From positions 434,001 through 498,000 of the forward strand of contig OY282431.1 of assembly GCA_958296035.1 (NCBI GenBank): a stretch of 64,000 nucleotides of DNA, written 5' to 3'. Source of the DNA: Paracoccaceae bacterium. Lineage in GTDB: Bacteria; Pseudomonadota; Alphaproteobacteria; Rhodobacterales; Rhodobacteraceae. Both the position numbers and the translations under genes were made by a program. This document shows, in pieces, positions 1 through 9,267 of this stretch. The notes below the pieces were generated by a model. It saw only the letters and a list, made by a program, of their open reading frames with translations, did not search any database and was not told the DNA's origin. The number at the start of each line of letters is the position of its first letter. Position 1 is the first letter of the stretch.

Positions 1-2
1 CA

Positions 3-86
3 CTTGCGGCAAGACAGCAACCGTCCAACGTTGATGTTGGTTCCCTGGAGAGAGAGTTCCAGCAGTTGACGGGGGTAGCAATTTGA
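3..86 (+). CDS. C-terminal tail of an upstream gene (partial)
   Basis: An open frame enters from the left edge and ends at TGA 84-86, overlapping the TTG start of scpA. About 27 codons are visible, too few to identify. In many alphaproteobacteria the gene before scpA is nagZ (beta-hexosaminidase), so that is the best guess from gene order alone. The tight stop/start overlap suggests cotranscription with scpA. Confidence 0.4.
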   Translation, partial: LAARQQPSNVDVGSLEREFQQLTGVAI

Positions 87-883
87 TCACTTCGCACAGG
101 GGAACAGCGCCGTTGCCGGAGGCAAGTGAAAGTTTACTGGTCAACCTGGATGGATATAGCGGCCCTCTCGACCTGTTGCTGGATCTGGCCCGAAACCAAA
201 AGGTTGACCTCCGGGAAATCTCGATGATCCAGCTGGCCGACCAATACCTGGCCTTTCTCGATTCGGTAAAGAGTTCGCAGATCGAAATCGCTGCAGAATA
301 CCTCGTCATGGCCGCCTGGCTCCTGTTGCTGAAGTCGAGAACGATGCTGCCGGAGGCCGACAGCCAAAGCCAGGAAACCTCGGAGGAAGCCGAGTATCTT
401 GCCTTTCAAATCAAGAGGCTGGAAGCCCTTCGCGATTGCGCTGCCAAGCTAAGGGCCCGCCCTCAGCTCGATCGGGATTTCTTTGCCAGGGGCGACCCCG
501 AACTGACCGCAGTTTCTCATCGCCATGAGCCCTCGATGAGCCTTTACGAGTTGCTTCAAACCTACCTGCAAGTCAGGTCACGCAAGAATTTGCGTCCGGT
601 TACTGACGCTAGGCGGGGGGTGGTTACGGTCAAGATGGCCGAGGCGTTCTTGCAGAAACTTGCGTTGCATCAGGCATCCTGGACCGATTTGTTTTCAGTG
701 CTGCCGCCGCAGTGGCTCTCCGGTACGTTTGGTCGGAAGGGGGCCATGGCGGCGACACTAGCGGCGTCGCTTGAACTGGCGCGAACCGGACACTTGGAGC
801 TCCAGCAGAAATCATCCATGGCACCAATAATGGTCAGGCGAAAGAAAACATTTGAAGTGCAAGAGCATGGCCGTCGACACTGA
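83..883 (+). CDS. scpA: Segregation and condensation protein A
   Basis: ScpA is the kleisin subunit that bridges the SMC heads with ScpB in the bacterial condensin complex, which compacts and segregates the chromosome. The 266-residue protein has the family N-terminal signature around residues 22-50 (GPLDLLLDLAR, then VDLREISMIQLADQYL), a helical middle, and a C-terminal winged-helix part with the motif DLFSVLPPQ near residues 205-215. Length is normal. The start is a TTG overlapping the previous stop; no better start lies nearby. scpB follows with an overlap of the two reading frames, so the pair is translationally coupled. Confidence 0.95.
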   Translation: MITSHRGTAPLPEASESLLVNLDGYSGPLDLLLDLARNQKVDLREISMIQLADQYLAFLDSVKSSQIEIAAEYLVMAAWLLLLKSRTMLPEADSQSQETSEEAEYLAFQIKRLEALRDCAAKLRARPQLDRDFFARGDPELTAVSHRHEPSMSLYELLQTYLQVRSRKNLRPVTDARRGVVTVKMAEAFLQKLALHQASWTDLFSVLPPQWLSGTFGRKGAMAATLAASLELARTGHLELQQKSSMAPIMVRRKKTFEVQEHGRRH

Positions 884-1421
884 CCAGTACAGCGAGGAGC
901 AACAACTCCGCATGGTTGAGGCAATCATGTTCGCGGTGAGGCAACCCTTGACAATTGCAGCAATCGAGAAGCGGCTAGCCGCTGGCATCAAGGCCGGGCC
1001 CTTGCTCCGAAACCTGGCCCGGCAATACAGCAGCCGAGGCGTGAACCTGGTGCAGATTGGCAACTCCTGGGCGTTCAGAACTTCGCCCGATCTGGCATTC
1101 CTGTTGACCGAGGAACGCGTCACTCGACGCAAGTTGTCGAAGGCAGCAATGGAAACGCTTGCCGTAGTCGCATACCATCAGCCGCTGACCCGCGCTGAAA
1201 TCGAGAATATCCGGGGCGTGTCCACGACAAGGAGCACTCTGGGGAAATTAATCGAGATTGGCTGGGTTGGCCTTGGCACACGTCGTGATTCCCCGGGCAG
1301 GCCGGTTACGTATATCGTGACCCGGAGATTTCTTGATCATTTCGGCCTCTCCAGGCTAGCCGACCTTCCTGACCTTGAGGACTTGCGCAGCGCCGGCCTC
1401 GTTCAGAATCGGCCGGATTGA
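867..1421 (+). CDS. scpB: Segregation and condensation protein B
   Basis: ScpB dimers bind the kleisin ScpA in the SMC-ScpAB complex. The protein (about 184 aa from the ATG at 867) shows two winged-helix units: the first near residues 10-80 (VEAIMFAVRQPLTIAAIEKRL), the second with the diagnostic stretch ETLAVVAYHQPLTRAEIENI followed by RGV and a late G.PGRPVTY motif. A TTG five codons upstream (852) is an alternative start. The gene starts inside the end of scpA, as usual for this pair. tatA, often next in alphaproteobacteria, is absent; a gene on the other strand follows. Confidence 0.93.
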   Translation: MAVDTDQYSEEQQLRMVEAIMFAVRQPLTIAAIEKRLAAGIKAGPLLRNLARQYSSRGVNLVQIGNSWAFRTSPDLAFLLTEERVTRRKLSKAAMETLAVVAYHQPLTRAEIENIRGVSTTRSTLGKLIEIGWVGLGTRRDSPGRPVTYIVTRRFLDHFGLSRLADLPDLEDLRSAGLVQNRPD

Positions 1422-1470
1422 TCGAGTTGCGTCGAAGCCGAAGTCTCGCAATCGGCGTATTTCTGCCCGA

Positions 1471-2556
1471 CTAGTAGAAGTGCTTGGAAAGGCGCAGCCC
1501 TTGACCTTGGTAGCTTGAATCTCTGGGGCTTCCATAAGGCTTGGCAGGCGCCTCCTGCATGCGTTCATACACCAGCTTGCCGACACGTTGTCCATGTTCA
1601 AGCAGGAAGGGCGCGTCGTGGCAACGCACTTCCAGCACACCGCGGGAACCCGTACCACCTGTTTCAGCGGCACCAAAGCCCGGGTCGTAGAAACCTGCAT
1701 AGTGGACGCGGAATTCGCCGACCATAGGATTGTAGGGAACCATCTCTGCCGCGTATTCGGTGGGAACGCTGATCGATTCCCTGCTTGCCAGAATATAGAG
1801 TTGTCCTGGCTCCAGAATCAGTCGCCCATTTTCAACAGTCAACTCGTCCCAGAATTGATTGACGGGATGGGATGCGACCCGGTCGATGTCAATGATCCCT
1901 GCATGCGCCTTGGCGCTGTATCCCGGCGGCCCTTCGTCGAGCCTGAGATCAACCGAGAGTGTCAGTCCTTCGTCCAGAATGGGCGTTCCGGATACGAGGC
2001 GGTGGCGACGATGCAAGTCTAGCAGTTCGGGGTCGGAGAGAATTGTCCTGCGGCGGCAAAAGCGAATCTGGTTGAGGCAGCTCCCTGTACGTACCAGAAC
2101 CGAAAAGGAGAGTGGACAGATTTCCGCGTAGAGGGGACCGGCATAACCGGCATCGATGCGATCAAACCCGCAGCCTCCGTCAGTGATGACGCGCACAAAC
2201 AGATCTATCCTGCCAGAGGAACTCTTGGCATTGGCGACAGCATGCAAGTCGGGTGCCAGCCGGAGTCTTTCCTGCAGTTCGACCAGGTAAACACAGCCTT
2301 TTTCCAGTACGGCTCCGTCCTGCAGGCTGAATGCGTGCATTCCGAATTCGTCGATCCGGTCCCTGACAAGCAGCTTGTGACCTGCCAGAAACGAGGCCCT
2401 CACACGGAAGGCTTTTGTCCCCAGCCTGAGGTCAAGGCTTGCGGGCTGAATCTGCTGGGGTGCCAGCGGTGCATCACAATGGATATTGCCGCGGTCGTAC
2501 AATTCCGCGATCATACGATCGGAAAGCACACTTGATGCATTGACATTCACGGACAC
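1471..2556 (-). CDS. dcd: 2'-deoxycytidine 5'-triphosphate deaminase, long alphaproteobacterial form
   Basis: Converts dCTP to dUTP, feeding dTMP synthesis. At 361 aa it is about twice the length of E. coli Dcd and matches the duplicated form common in Alphaproteobacteria. The first half carries PQQIQPASLDLRLG (residues about 33-46) and the nucleotide-site motif AKSSSGR (about 109-115). The second half repeats the dUTPase-like beta fold, with RLILEPGQLYIL and, near the end, GSRGVLEVRC...LEHGQRVGKLVYERM. It converges with scpB and lies just downstream of the tRNA-Pro on the same strand. It is a single gene with no obvious operon partner. Confidence 0.92.
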   Translation of the reverse strand: MSVNVNASSVLSDRMIAELYDRGNIHCDAPLAPQQIQPASLDLRLGTKAFRVRASFLAGHKLLVRDRIDEFGMHAFSLQDGAVLEKGCVYLVELQERLRLAPDLHAVANAKSSSGRIDLFVRVITDGGCGFDRIDAGYAGPLYAEICPLSFSVLVRTGSCLNQIRFCRRRTILSDPELLDLHRRHRLVSGTPILDEGLTLSVDLRLDEGPPGYSAKAHAGIIDIDRVASHPVNQFWDELTVENGRLILEPGQLYILASRESISVPTEYAAEMVPYNPMVGEFRVHYAGFYDPGFGAAETGGTGSRGVLEVRCHDAPFLLEHGQRVGKLVYERMQEAPAKPYGSPRDSSYQGQGLRLSKHFY

Positions 2557-2593
2557 TACGCCCGGTGTGTTATGGTGTAGGATTTCAGGACGA

Positions 2594-2671
2594 TGGTCGG
2601 GCCAGCGAGATTTGAACTCGCGACCTCTCGCCCCCCAGACGAACGCGCTAACCAGGCTGCGCTATGGCCCG
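2594..2671 (-). tRNA. tRNA-Pro (anticodon GGG)
   Basis: Read on the minus strand, the sequence folds into a full cloverleaf. The acceptor stem CGGGCCA pairs with TGGCCCG. The D arm is GCGC/GCGC, the anticodon stem is followed by loop CT-GGG-GG with G37, and the T arm is GCGAG-TTCAAAT-CTCGC. Discriminator A is followed by an encoded CCA. GGG with G37 is typical of tRNA-Pro reading CCC/CCU. The anticodon stem has two G-U pairs, so it is a little weak. Confidence 0.93.
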
Positions 2672-2764
2672 ACATGAGAGACTAGCGCCAGTCAAGTTCG
2701 GAGGCAAGCAGATTCCGTGAATTCAGTCTCACGAGGATTTACCAAACCCGATACTGACCTGACA

Positions 2765-4459
2765 TCAGGAAGCCTCCAGAATCTCTCTGATGTGGTCTTC
2801 CGATTGTCCCAGAAAGGTTGCGATGTCGTCTGAGGAAAATCCCTTTTCGCGCAGGTGTCGCGCAACCGCAGACTGTGTCTGGAGCTGGTCATAGAGAGAT
2901 GCGCTGTCTTCACGGAAAATGCCCTCCGATGGGCAAATCTCTCCATCAGCATACTCAAGGAACTGGGGCAATGTGTCGGGCGGCGGGTACAGGACATTGA
3001 GCGGAACCGATTTGCAATTATTTTGCACGATACGGACGTGATTGCGCTCCATGAGGCGTGGTCTGACAACACCGCAGGAATGCGAGATAGTTTGCACTTC
3101 GTAAATGATCTTCTTGCAGTAGTTGGCGACCTTAACCGACTTATCGGCGGGGTTCAGGCCCCTCTGCAACCGCGGATTGTGCGTCGTGATACCGGTTGGG
3201 CACGTGTTCTTGTTGCATTTAAGGGACTGAATGCAGCCGAGCGAAAACAAAAAGCCCCTAGCAGAGGTAACGAAGTCTGCGCCTGTCGCCAGCGCCCAGC
3301 CGACTTCGGAGGGTGTGACCAGTTTGCCCGAGGCAATCAACCTGATACGGCTGTTGAGACCATAGGTTTTCAATACATCCCACACTGATGGCAGTGCTTC
3401 CTTTATGGGCAATCCGACATTGTCCATCAACGGCATGGGCGCGGCGCCAGTGCCGCCGTCGCAGCTGTCGACGGTGATGAAGTCAGGGGCAGATTCGATT
3501 CCGCGAGCATGAATTTTCTGGCAAACGTCCGCCAGCCAGTCGAAGTCACCAAACACCGACTTGAATCCGACTGGCTTGCCGGTGACATTTCTGATGTGGT
3601 TGATCAGGTCAAGGAGTTCCCCGGAGTTGGAAACTTCCGGGTGCCGGTTGGGCGAAATTGAATCCATGCCTGCCGGAATGCCACGAATCGCGGCAATTTC
3701 CTTGGTTACCTTGGCCGCCGGCAAGATGCCGCCTTTGCCGGGCTTTGCGCCCTGGCTCAGCTTGAGTTCAAACATTCTTACAGAGTCATGCGCAGCCACT
3801 TCGCGCAACTTGTCATCACTCATATTGCCGTTATCGTCGCGAACACCGTACTTTGCTGTTCCGATCTGGAACACAACATCGCAGCCGCCTTCTAGATGAT
3901 GGGCAGCCAATCCACCTTCACCGGTATTCAGCCAGCAGCCGGCAATAGCGGCTCCCTTTGACAACGCCCTGACTGCAGGGGTGGACAAGGCACCGTAACT
4001 CATGCCGGAAATGTTGAAGAACGACGGTGCGCTGTATGGTGTCCGGCAGTAGGGTCCGATGGTCAAGGGAATCATTTCCACAGCCTGTTCGGAGAGTGTG
4101 GGAAATGGACAGTTGACAAAAATGACTGTACCAGCTGGTGAAAGGTTCTTGGTAGAACCGAACGCGACCGTATTGTCATGTGCCTTGGCAGAACGATCAA
4201 CCCACTCTCTTTCGGCGCGGTTGAAAGGCATTTCTTCGCGGTCCATGGCGAAGAAGTACTGGCGGAAGAATTCGCCAAGCATTGAAAAAAGGTACCGGAA
4301 ACGACCAATAACGGGATAGTTTCGCCGCACTGCATCCCGGGTCTGACTGACGTCCACCACGAATAGTATGGCCCCTAAAGCGACCACGGTTCCGGCACAG
4401 AAGATGAACAGGGCAGAAAAGAACTGCAAGCTTCCCGCCACTAACTGATCAACAAACAT
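2765..4459 (-). CDS. FMN-binding glutamate synthase-like protein (GltB central domain), membrane anchored
   Basis: A 564-aa protein of the stand-alone glutamate synthase family. Residues about 10-35 form one hydrophobic N-terminal segment, a probable membrane anchor. The rest is the FMN-binding TIM barrel of glutamate synthase: SGMSYGALS, LKLSQGAKPGKGG, SPNRHPEVSNSGEL, DSCDGGTGAAP, and a C-x5-C-x4-C cluster (CIQSLKCNKNTC) matching the [3Fe-4S] ligands of GltB. It lacks the glutaminase domain, so the true substrate is unknown; it may be a ferredoxin-linked amine or amidotransferase-type oxidoreductase. A short low-hydrophobicity C-terminal tail follows the barrel. It sits between the tRNA-Pro and merR, interrupting a block that is compact in related genomes. 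Confidence 0.85.
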   Translation of the reverse strand: MFVDQLVAGSLQFFSALFIFCAGTVVALGAILFVVDVSQTRDAVRRNYPVIGRFRYLFSMLGEFFRQYFFAMDREEMPFNRAEREWVDRSAKAHDNTVAFGSTKNLSPAGTVIFVNCPFPTLSEQAVEMIPLTIGPYCRTPYSAPSFFNISGMSYGALSTPAVRALSKGAAIAGCWLNTGEGGLAAHHLEGGCDVVFQIGTAKYGVRDDNGNMSDDKLREVAAHDSVRMFELKLSQGAKPGKGGILPAAKVTKEIAAIRGIPAGMDSISPNRHPEVSNSGELLDLINHIRNVTGKPVGFKSVFGDFDWLADVCQKIHARGIESAPDFITVDSCDGGTGAAPMPLMDNVGLPIKEALPSVWDVLKTYGLNSRIRLIASGKLVTPSEVGWALATGADFVTSARGFLFSLGCIQSLKCNKNTCPTGITTHNPRLQRGLNPADKSVKVANYCKKIIYEVQTISHSCGVVRPRLMERNHVRIVQNNCKSVPLNVLYPPPDTLPQFLEYADGEICPSEGIFREDSASLYDQLQTQSAVARHLREKGFSSDDIATFLGQSEDHIREILEAS

Positions 4460-4697
4460 GAATTCCCTTCTGTACGTCAGCTAAATACATCCAGGTAGAT
4501 CAAGCGACCTGGCTATATAGCGCATCTCCGGCGAGACCGTCTCCCCGTCGCGGCGAGAAAGTGCGCACTGCGGAGATCTAACAATTGACCGAACTAGCTG
4601 AGCCAGCTGGATCTTCGGTGGAAGGCGTCACGATATAATGTTCGATATGTATTGGCAACAAGGCACCAGGTGCTCTCGGTGTGCCCGAGGCGTTCAG

Positions 4698-5195
4698 TCA
4701 GGGTGCTGCCCGGTTGTCGGGATCGTTTTCGTCTGGGTCCGATCCATCGGTCAAGCGGTCCCTGATGGCGGCCAGTTGGTTGTAGCAAGAAAGCAACTGG
4801 GCCCTGGCGGATTCCGAAAGCGTCACTTCTCTTGGAATTTCGAGATCAAGGGTTGAGCCAAAGGCAGCAATTCTCCCTTCCTGCGACGCCGGCGGCTCTG
4901 CTTCGGCAGGGCTGTCAACGCCGGTGCTCGTGCCAAGGTCGCGAACGTGGTCAATACCCTTTTCTTCAAGAAGAGCTCTCACCGCACGCGTGGTCAATCC
5001 TTTCTCATGCAGTAGAAATTTCAGCCCGTGCAACAATTCGATGTCTGCATCGTTGTATAGTCGTCGGTTCCCTCGTCTGACCGGCTTGACTTCCTCAAAC
5101 TGGCTCTCCCAGTAACGGAGGTGATAAGGCTTGAGCTCCAGCAGTTCGGCTACCTTGCCAATGCCGTAAAGACCTGCGGTGGAATTCTCTGCCAT
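4698..5195 (-). CDS. MerR-family transcriptional regulator
   Basis: A DNA-binding regulator with the MerR winged helix at the N-terminus: GIGKVAELLELKPYHLRYWE (residues about 10-29 from the ATG at 5195), then RGNRRLYNDADIELLHGLKFLLHEKGLT. No metal-binding cysteine pattern is seen in the C-terminal half, so it is not a classical metal sensor. It is the regulator usually found downstream of plsX-fabH(-ihfA) in alphaproteobacteria. The frame is open upstream to 5267, but the ATG at 5195 puts the HTH at the expected distance from the N-terminus. Its ligand is unknown. Confidence 0.85.
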   Translation of the reverse strand: MAENSTAGLYGIGKVAELLELKPYHLRYWESQFEEVKPVRRGNRRLYNDADIELLHGLKFLLHEKGLTTRAVRALLEEKGIDHVRDLGTSTGVDSPAEAEPPASQEGRIAAFGSTLDLEIPREVTLSESARAQLLSCYNQLAAIRDRLTDGSDPDENDPDNRAAP

Positions 5196-5445
5196 GGCTA
5201 GAGACTGGCTGGGTGCGGGCGGCACCAGGCGTGCCATTGAACTGAGCAACTGGCAATGGGGCGACATTTGCTAGGCAAGAAACACAACCCGTGAGCAATG
5301 CAATGCAGCAATCCACGCGGACTCCGGCAGATCCCGAGCGTGCAACTCATTCTGGCAAGCCCCGTTTCGTTTCTGAAAAAGCGCAGTATCCATCGCATCC
5401 GTAGATTGGACAATAGGGGCAGTTCGGCATGTTCCGGTTTCGGAG

Positions 5446-6423
5446 CTACCACCTCAATACGAACGTTCCCCAGGAAAAACCGCCGCCGATCGCCTGAGAG
5501 ACAATAATGTCACCCTTGCGGAAAAGTTGGCGCGAGTTGGCAAGCGAGAGGGCCAAGGGGATTGATGCTGCAGAAGTGTTGCCCTGTGTTGCAACAGTTG
5601 ACACCAGCTTGGACTCATCGATTTTGAGGCGGGACATAAGTGCGTTGAGAATTCTTACATTGGCCTGGTGGGGAACGACCCAGTCCACGTCAGCAACGGT
5701 CAGTCCGGCCTTAGCCAAGGCGGTTTTCGTTGAGGCAACGAGCTTTGAAACCGCGTGGCGGAAGACCTCCTTTCCCTTCATGGTCAAGTGTCCGACAGTA
5801 CCTGTCGAGGAGACCCCGCCGTTAACATAGAGGAGTTCGCGGAAGCGACCATCTGATTTGATGTCGGTGGCCAGCAATCCGCTCCTGGGATGGGAGGCAT
5901 CGCATGACTGTGCCGAAAGGACAACTGCTCCGGCTCCGTCGCCGAAAAGAATGCAGGTAGAACGATCGTTCCAATCGAGAATACGTGAGAACGTCTCTGA
6001 CCCTATGACCAGTGCTTTTCTGGCAGCACCAGTTTGGAGAAAGGAATCCGCTGACGCGAGCGCAAAAACGAATCCGGAACAAACAGCTTGAAGGTCGAAT
6101 GCAAACCCTTGCCTGATACCGAGAGCCTCCTGTATCTGCGTTGCTGTTGCTGGAAACGTATAATCCGGAGTCGACGTAGCGAGTACAATCAGGTCGATGT
6201 CGTCGGGTCCAACTTCAGCCTGCTTCATGGCCGCTCTACAGGCCGCAATTGCCAAATCGGAGGTTGCCTCTCCTTCGGCAGCAAAGCACCTGGTGCGAAT
6301 TCCGGTGCGGGTCTGTATCCACTCGTCGCTGGTGTCCAGAAAACTCTCGAAGTAGCTGTTGTCGACTATGTTGGAGGGCAAGTAATGCCCGGTTCCTTCA
6401 ATCACAGATTGAATCCGGGTCAT
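5446..6423 (-). CDS. fabH: Beta-ketoacyl-ACP synthase III
   Basis: Condenses acetyl-CoA with malonyl-ACP to start type II fatty acid synthesis in the cytosol. The 325-aa length is typical. The catalytic triad is visible: Cys115 in AVCSGFVFAL, His252 in VVPHQAN and Asn282 in TQGNTSAAS. The GDGAGAVVL glycine motif is near residue 162. The start overlaps the last bases of plsX (ATGA overlap), so the two are translationally coupled. The expected next gene, ihfA, is absent; merR follows after about 250 bp. Confidence 0.97.
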   Translation of the reverse strand: MTRIQSVIEGTGHYLPSNIVDNSYFESFLDTSDEWIQTRTGIRTRCFAAEGEATSDLAIAACRAAMKQAEVGPDDIDLIVLATSTPDYTFPATATQIQEALGIRQGFAFDLQAVCSGFVFALASADSFLQTGAARKALVIGSETFSRILDWNDRSTCILFGDGAGAVVLSAQSCDASHPRSGLLATDIKSDGRFRELLYVNGGVSSTGTVGHLTMKGKEVFRHAVSKLVASTKTALAKAGLTVADVDWVVPHQANVRILNALMSRLKIDESKLVSTVATQGNTSAASIPLALSLANSRQLFRKGDIIVSQAIGGGFSWGTFVLRW

Positions 6424-7490
6424 GCCGCACTGGCCTTTTGTCGCGTGGCAGCCAATGCGCCCGAATTGTTTCCCCAGTCCGACAATTCGGCTACCACGCT
6501 TGAGGTAACCTGGGATTTGGCTAGTCGTCCTGCGAGCAGGATTGCAGCTTCCACAGCCACCGGATCGGCGCTACCATGCGACTTGATCACGGTTCCGTTC
6601 AAGCCGAGAAAAACGCCGCCATTGGCTCGTCGCGGATCAATACGCTTGAACAGGCGTTTGATGGATGTGTAGGCGAAAACCGCACCGGCGCGCGAAAGTA
6701 GCGTATGCGTGAATGCATCCTTGAGGAAGGATCTGATAAGTGCTGCCGTACCCTCGACACTCTTGATCGCGATGTTGCCGGTGAAGCCGTCCGTAACAAC
6801 AACGTCAACTCGATCTGAGGGTATGTCGCTGCCCTCAACAAAGCCAACATACCGATAGCTTCCCTTGTCTGCATGATTGGCCATCAGCTCGTGGGCGGCC
6901 TTGATCTCTCTTCGTCCCTTGTGAGACTCTGTTCCTACGTTGAGCAATCCAACCCGTGGCGATTTCAGGCCCATGCCGATCTTGGCATATGCCGCGCCCA
7001 GCAATCCGTATACGAACAGATCCCTCTCATCCGCCCTGATATCGGCGCCGACATCAAGAAGTATATTGAAACCATGATCATTTACAGATGGCCACAGACA
7101 GGCAATGGCCGGCCGGCTGATACCGGCAGGCCGTTTCAGCCGCAACTGCGAGATGGCCATCAGTGCCCCTGTGTTACCGCAGGACACAAGAGCATTGGCG
7201 TGGCCGTTCTTTACAGAATCGACCGCTGCCCACATTGAAGAACTTCTGCCGTTGCGCAGGACCTGGCTTGGTTTTTCCGACATCGTCACGACAGCATCGC
7301 TGTGCTGTACCGAACACCGGTCGACTAAGCGGCGGTGTCGACGAAGGCATTCCTCAAGAATCGCGCTGTCTCCGTGAATTAAGAATTCAAGATCGGGGCG
7401 CGCTCTTGCCGCTCTTGATATACCTGTGACGACAGCGGCCGGACCGTGGTCACTCCCCATAGCATCAACGGAGATAACCGTGGACTTCAA
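6420..7490 (-). CDS. plsX: Phosphate acyltransferase PlsX
   Basis: Makes acyl-phosphate from acyl-ACP and Pi, the first step of the PlsX/PlsY route to phosphatidic acid. It is a peripheral membrane protein. The 356-aa sequence has the family start VISVDAMGSDHGPAAVVTGI, the central VSCGNTGALMA motif near residue 105, VGLLNVGTE near 180, and the C-terminal LLGLNG-type strand VFLGLNGTVIKSHGSAD. It lies 40 bp after rpmF and overlaps fabH, giving an rpmF-plsX-fabH operon on the minus strand. Confidence 0.97.
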   Translation of the reverse strand: MKSTVISVDAMGSDHGPAAVVTGISRAARARPDLEFLIHGDSAILEECLRRHRRLVDRCSVQHSDAVVTMSEKPSQVLRNGRSSSMWAAVDSVKNGHANALVSCGNTGALMAISQLRLKRPAGISRPAIACLWPSVNDHGFNILLDVGADIRADERDLFVYGLLGAAYAKIGMGLKSPRVGLLNVGTESHKGRREIKAAHELMANHADKGSYRYVGFVEGSDIPSDRVDVVVTDGFTGNIAIKSVEGTAALIRSFLKDAFTHTLLSRAGAVFAYTSIKRLFKRIDPRRANGGVFLGLNGTVIKSHGSADPVAVEAAILLAGRLAKSQVTSSVVAELSDWGNNSGALAATRQKASAA

Positions 7491-7529
7491 GGTAGACAGT
7501 TCCTGAGCGAGGCGGTTGAGAATTGCGGG

Positions 7530-7730
7530 TCAGAGGTCGTCTTCGTCAACATCCTCTTCAATCATGACGACCCCGCGACCATTGTACATACCGCAGGTAG
7601 GGCAAACATGGTGCGGACGCTTCAACTCGCCGCATTCGGGACATTCCGAATAGACAGACGAGGACAGGGCGTCGTGGGACCGTCTCATGTTTCGTCGAGA
7701 TCTGGAAACCTTGCTTTTCTGTACGGCCAT
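7530..7730 (-). CDS. rpmF: 50S ribosomal protein L32
   Basis: A small basic protein of the large ribosomal subunit. It begins [22 protein letters not shown], the canonical L32 N-terminus, and contains a zinc ribbon with CPEC and CPTC separated by about 10 residues. The acidic tail (EEDVDEDDL) is common in alphaproteobacterial L32. The ATG at 7730 is preferred over one four codons upstream because L32 starts MAVQ/MAVP. It heads the rpmF-plsX-fabH operon. Confidence 0.96.
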   Translation of the reverse strand: MAVQKSKVSRSRRNMRRSHDALSSSVYSECPECGELKRPHHVCPTCGMYNGRGVVMIEEDVDEDDL

Positions 7731-7868
7731 GAACTTCCTCAATAAGTACCGGTTACCTGGCGCTGCATGCTCAATAGATGTTCAGCCATGTCAGGACCAA
7801 CCGCAAACTGCAACCCGTGCGAATTAGTATTGTATCAAGTTATTGCAAGACAAGACAATGAATTGCGA

Positions 7869-8438
7869 CTAACTCCGGGCACGACGGTAGAGCTCGGAAA
7901 GGTTGGAAAGAGGGCTTTCGTGCATAGTTGCTTCGCTTGAGGCAGAATTCGGGGTGCCGTCTTCTGGAGCATCGAGTCTGGCTCCAATAGCGTGAGGGTA
8001 AAGAGGTATTTCAAGGACAATCACCTCCAGCGCAAGTTCATACAGATCAATCTCCGGCAGCAGCAGTTCAAGATTCTCGTCGTTCGGCATCCTGAAGTCA
8101 GGTAACGGGTTATACCTTCTCTTGTCCGTAACAAATGTTCGACCAACCCGAACATCAACTCGCGTGCGTACCGGTTGCAAGGTAAGAACACATTCCTGGG
8201 TTACGGTCGCTCCCAGTTGGGCCCGAAGGAGCCAGTCGCCGTTGGCAAGTGGTTTGAGCGTGCCGGCCAGACGCAGTTTCCTGATTGCCAGTACGCCGGC
8301 CTCCTCGGAAATTCGGCACAACAACACGGCGGTTGGTACAAAGCTAAACGAGGTTGTGCAATCAGTCGGGAGTCTGGCAACGCGAATTGAGGCAGGCAAC
8401 TCACCAATTCTGGGCAACCTCTCGGGCCTGTGAGACAT
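7869..8438 (-). CDS. DUF177 (YceD-like) protein
   Basis: YceD/DUF177 proteins are encoded next to rpmF across bacteria; in plants the homologue helps 23S rRNA maturation. The protein is about 189 aa from the ATG at 8438. It has a beta-rich centre with the conserved CVLTLQPVRTRV strand (its Cys and Leu-x-Pro are typical) and an acidic late motif EIDLYELALEVIVLEIPLYPHA, the DUF177 hallmark. In-frame ATGs at 8459 and 8486 are possible earlier starts. It precedes rpmF by about 140 bp on the same strand. Confidence 0.88.
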   Translation of the reverse strand: MSHRPERLPRIGELPASIRVARLPTDCTTSFSFVPTAVLLCRISEEAGVLAIRKLRLAGTLKPLANGDWLLRAQLGATVTQECVLTLQPVRTRVDVRVGRTFVTDKRRYNPLPDFRMPNDENLELLLPEIDLYELALEVIVLEIPLYPHAIGARLDAPEDGTPNSASSEATMHESPLSNLSELYRRARS

Positions 8439-8808
8439 CACTGATCCAGGCGTATGCATTAGGTAGGAGCGAAGGCCACGCTGCATCCGGGTATATGTGT
8501 GCTGTCAGACTTCTTCAAGCATCACGGCTTCGCGTGCTACCATCAACCGCAAGAATGGGCTTCGTCTCCCGACCAGGAACTCATTAGTCATCGGGTAGGG
8601 CCATTTCCAGGACATGTGAGTTCAGGACTTCCGTCCCCTTGCGTTGCCTGACGGTCAATCGCGCATGGCGCGTTAGCGGCCGGGTCACAATCTTGGGCAC
8701 CTGTGATCTGTGTCGTCAGCCGGGCCGGTCAGTAAAACACGGCTTCGAGCACCGCCTGTAGCACGTCACGAGCAATGTTGGCGAACCGGTGCAGGCGGGC
8801 GACTTGTC

Positions 8809-8907
8809 GAAGAGAGGCGAGTAGGGCAGGCAATGATGGGCCTCGACCAGGGCATGCCAACGTCGCTTTTCTGCCATGGTTCGTATCAGGCGGGTCTCGA
8901 CATCACC
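8809..8907 (-). pseudogene. Possible scrap of a DUF4338 (DruA-like) transposase N-terminus
   Basis: A minus-strand reading contains RRWHALVEAHHCLPYSPLF, which fits the DUF4338 pattern W-x2-L-[VIM]-x2-[HY]-H-x-L-x4-L. The frame then loses sense before the expected G-x-QLRYL segment. The rest of the open frame (8716-9246) looks non-coding. The region between DUF177 and the sugar kinase holds other transposase debris, which makes a decayed element plausible. Weak evidence, one motif only. Confidence 0.25.
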
Positions 8908-9260
8908 TGGCGAGATTGTGGCATTGGCATGCGAGGCGAGCGGCGGTGCGTGTGTATGGCGGCGGACAGGCCGGCCCCGGGCCAGGTGTTGTGGTGAACT
9001 GACCGGCTCCACCGCATCACACTGAAAGTGGAGATGCGGGTGACTGGCCCCGAGGGGGCGGTCTGTCGTGGCCTGGGACGGCTTTGTTGGCGGGCCCTGG
9101 AGGGTCAAACTGGACCCGGAAATGCCATTTGCGGCTCCACCTTGATGCTGTACCCCCCCCTGATTGAATTGTAATTGGCACGGATTGGGCTGGCGGTCAG
9201 CCAAGGGCAGCGGGGCGGCCATTGCCGGGGGGCCAAGTAATGTCAAAATCCCGCAGGCTC
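8908..9260. other. Gene-poor stretch with no supported gene
   Basis: No reading frame here resembles a known protein on either strand. A run of seven C residues occurs near 9150. The stretch lies between two transposase scraps and is probably debris from past insertions. Confidence 0.4.
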
Positions 9261-9267
9261 AGGCCTT

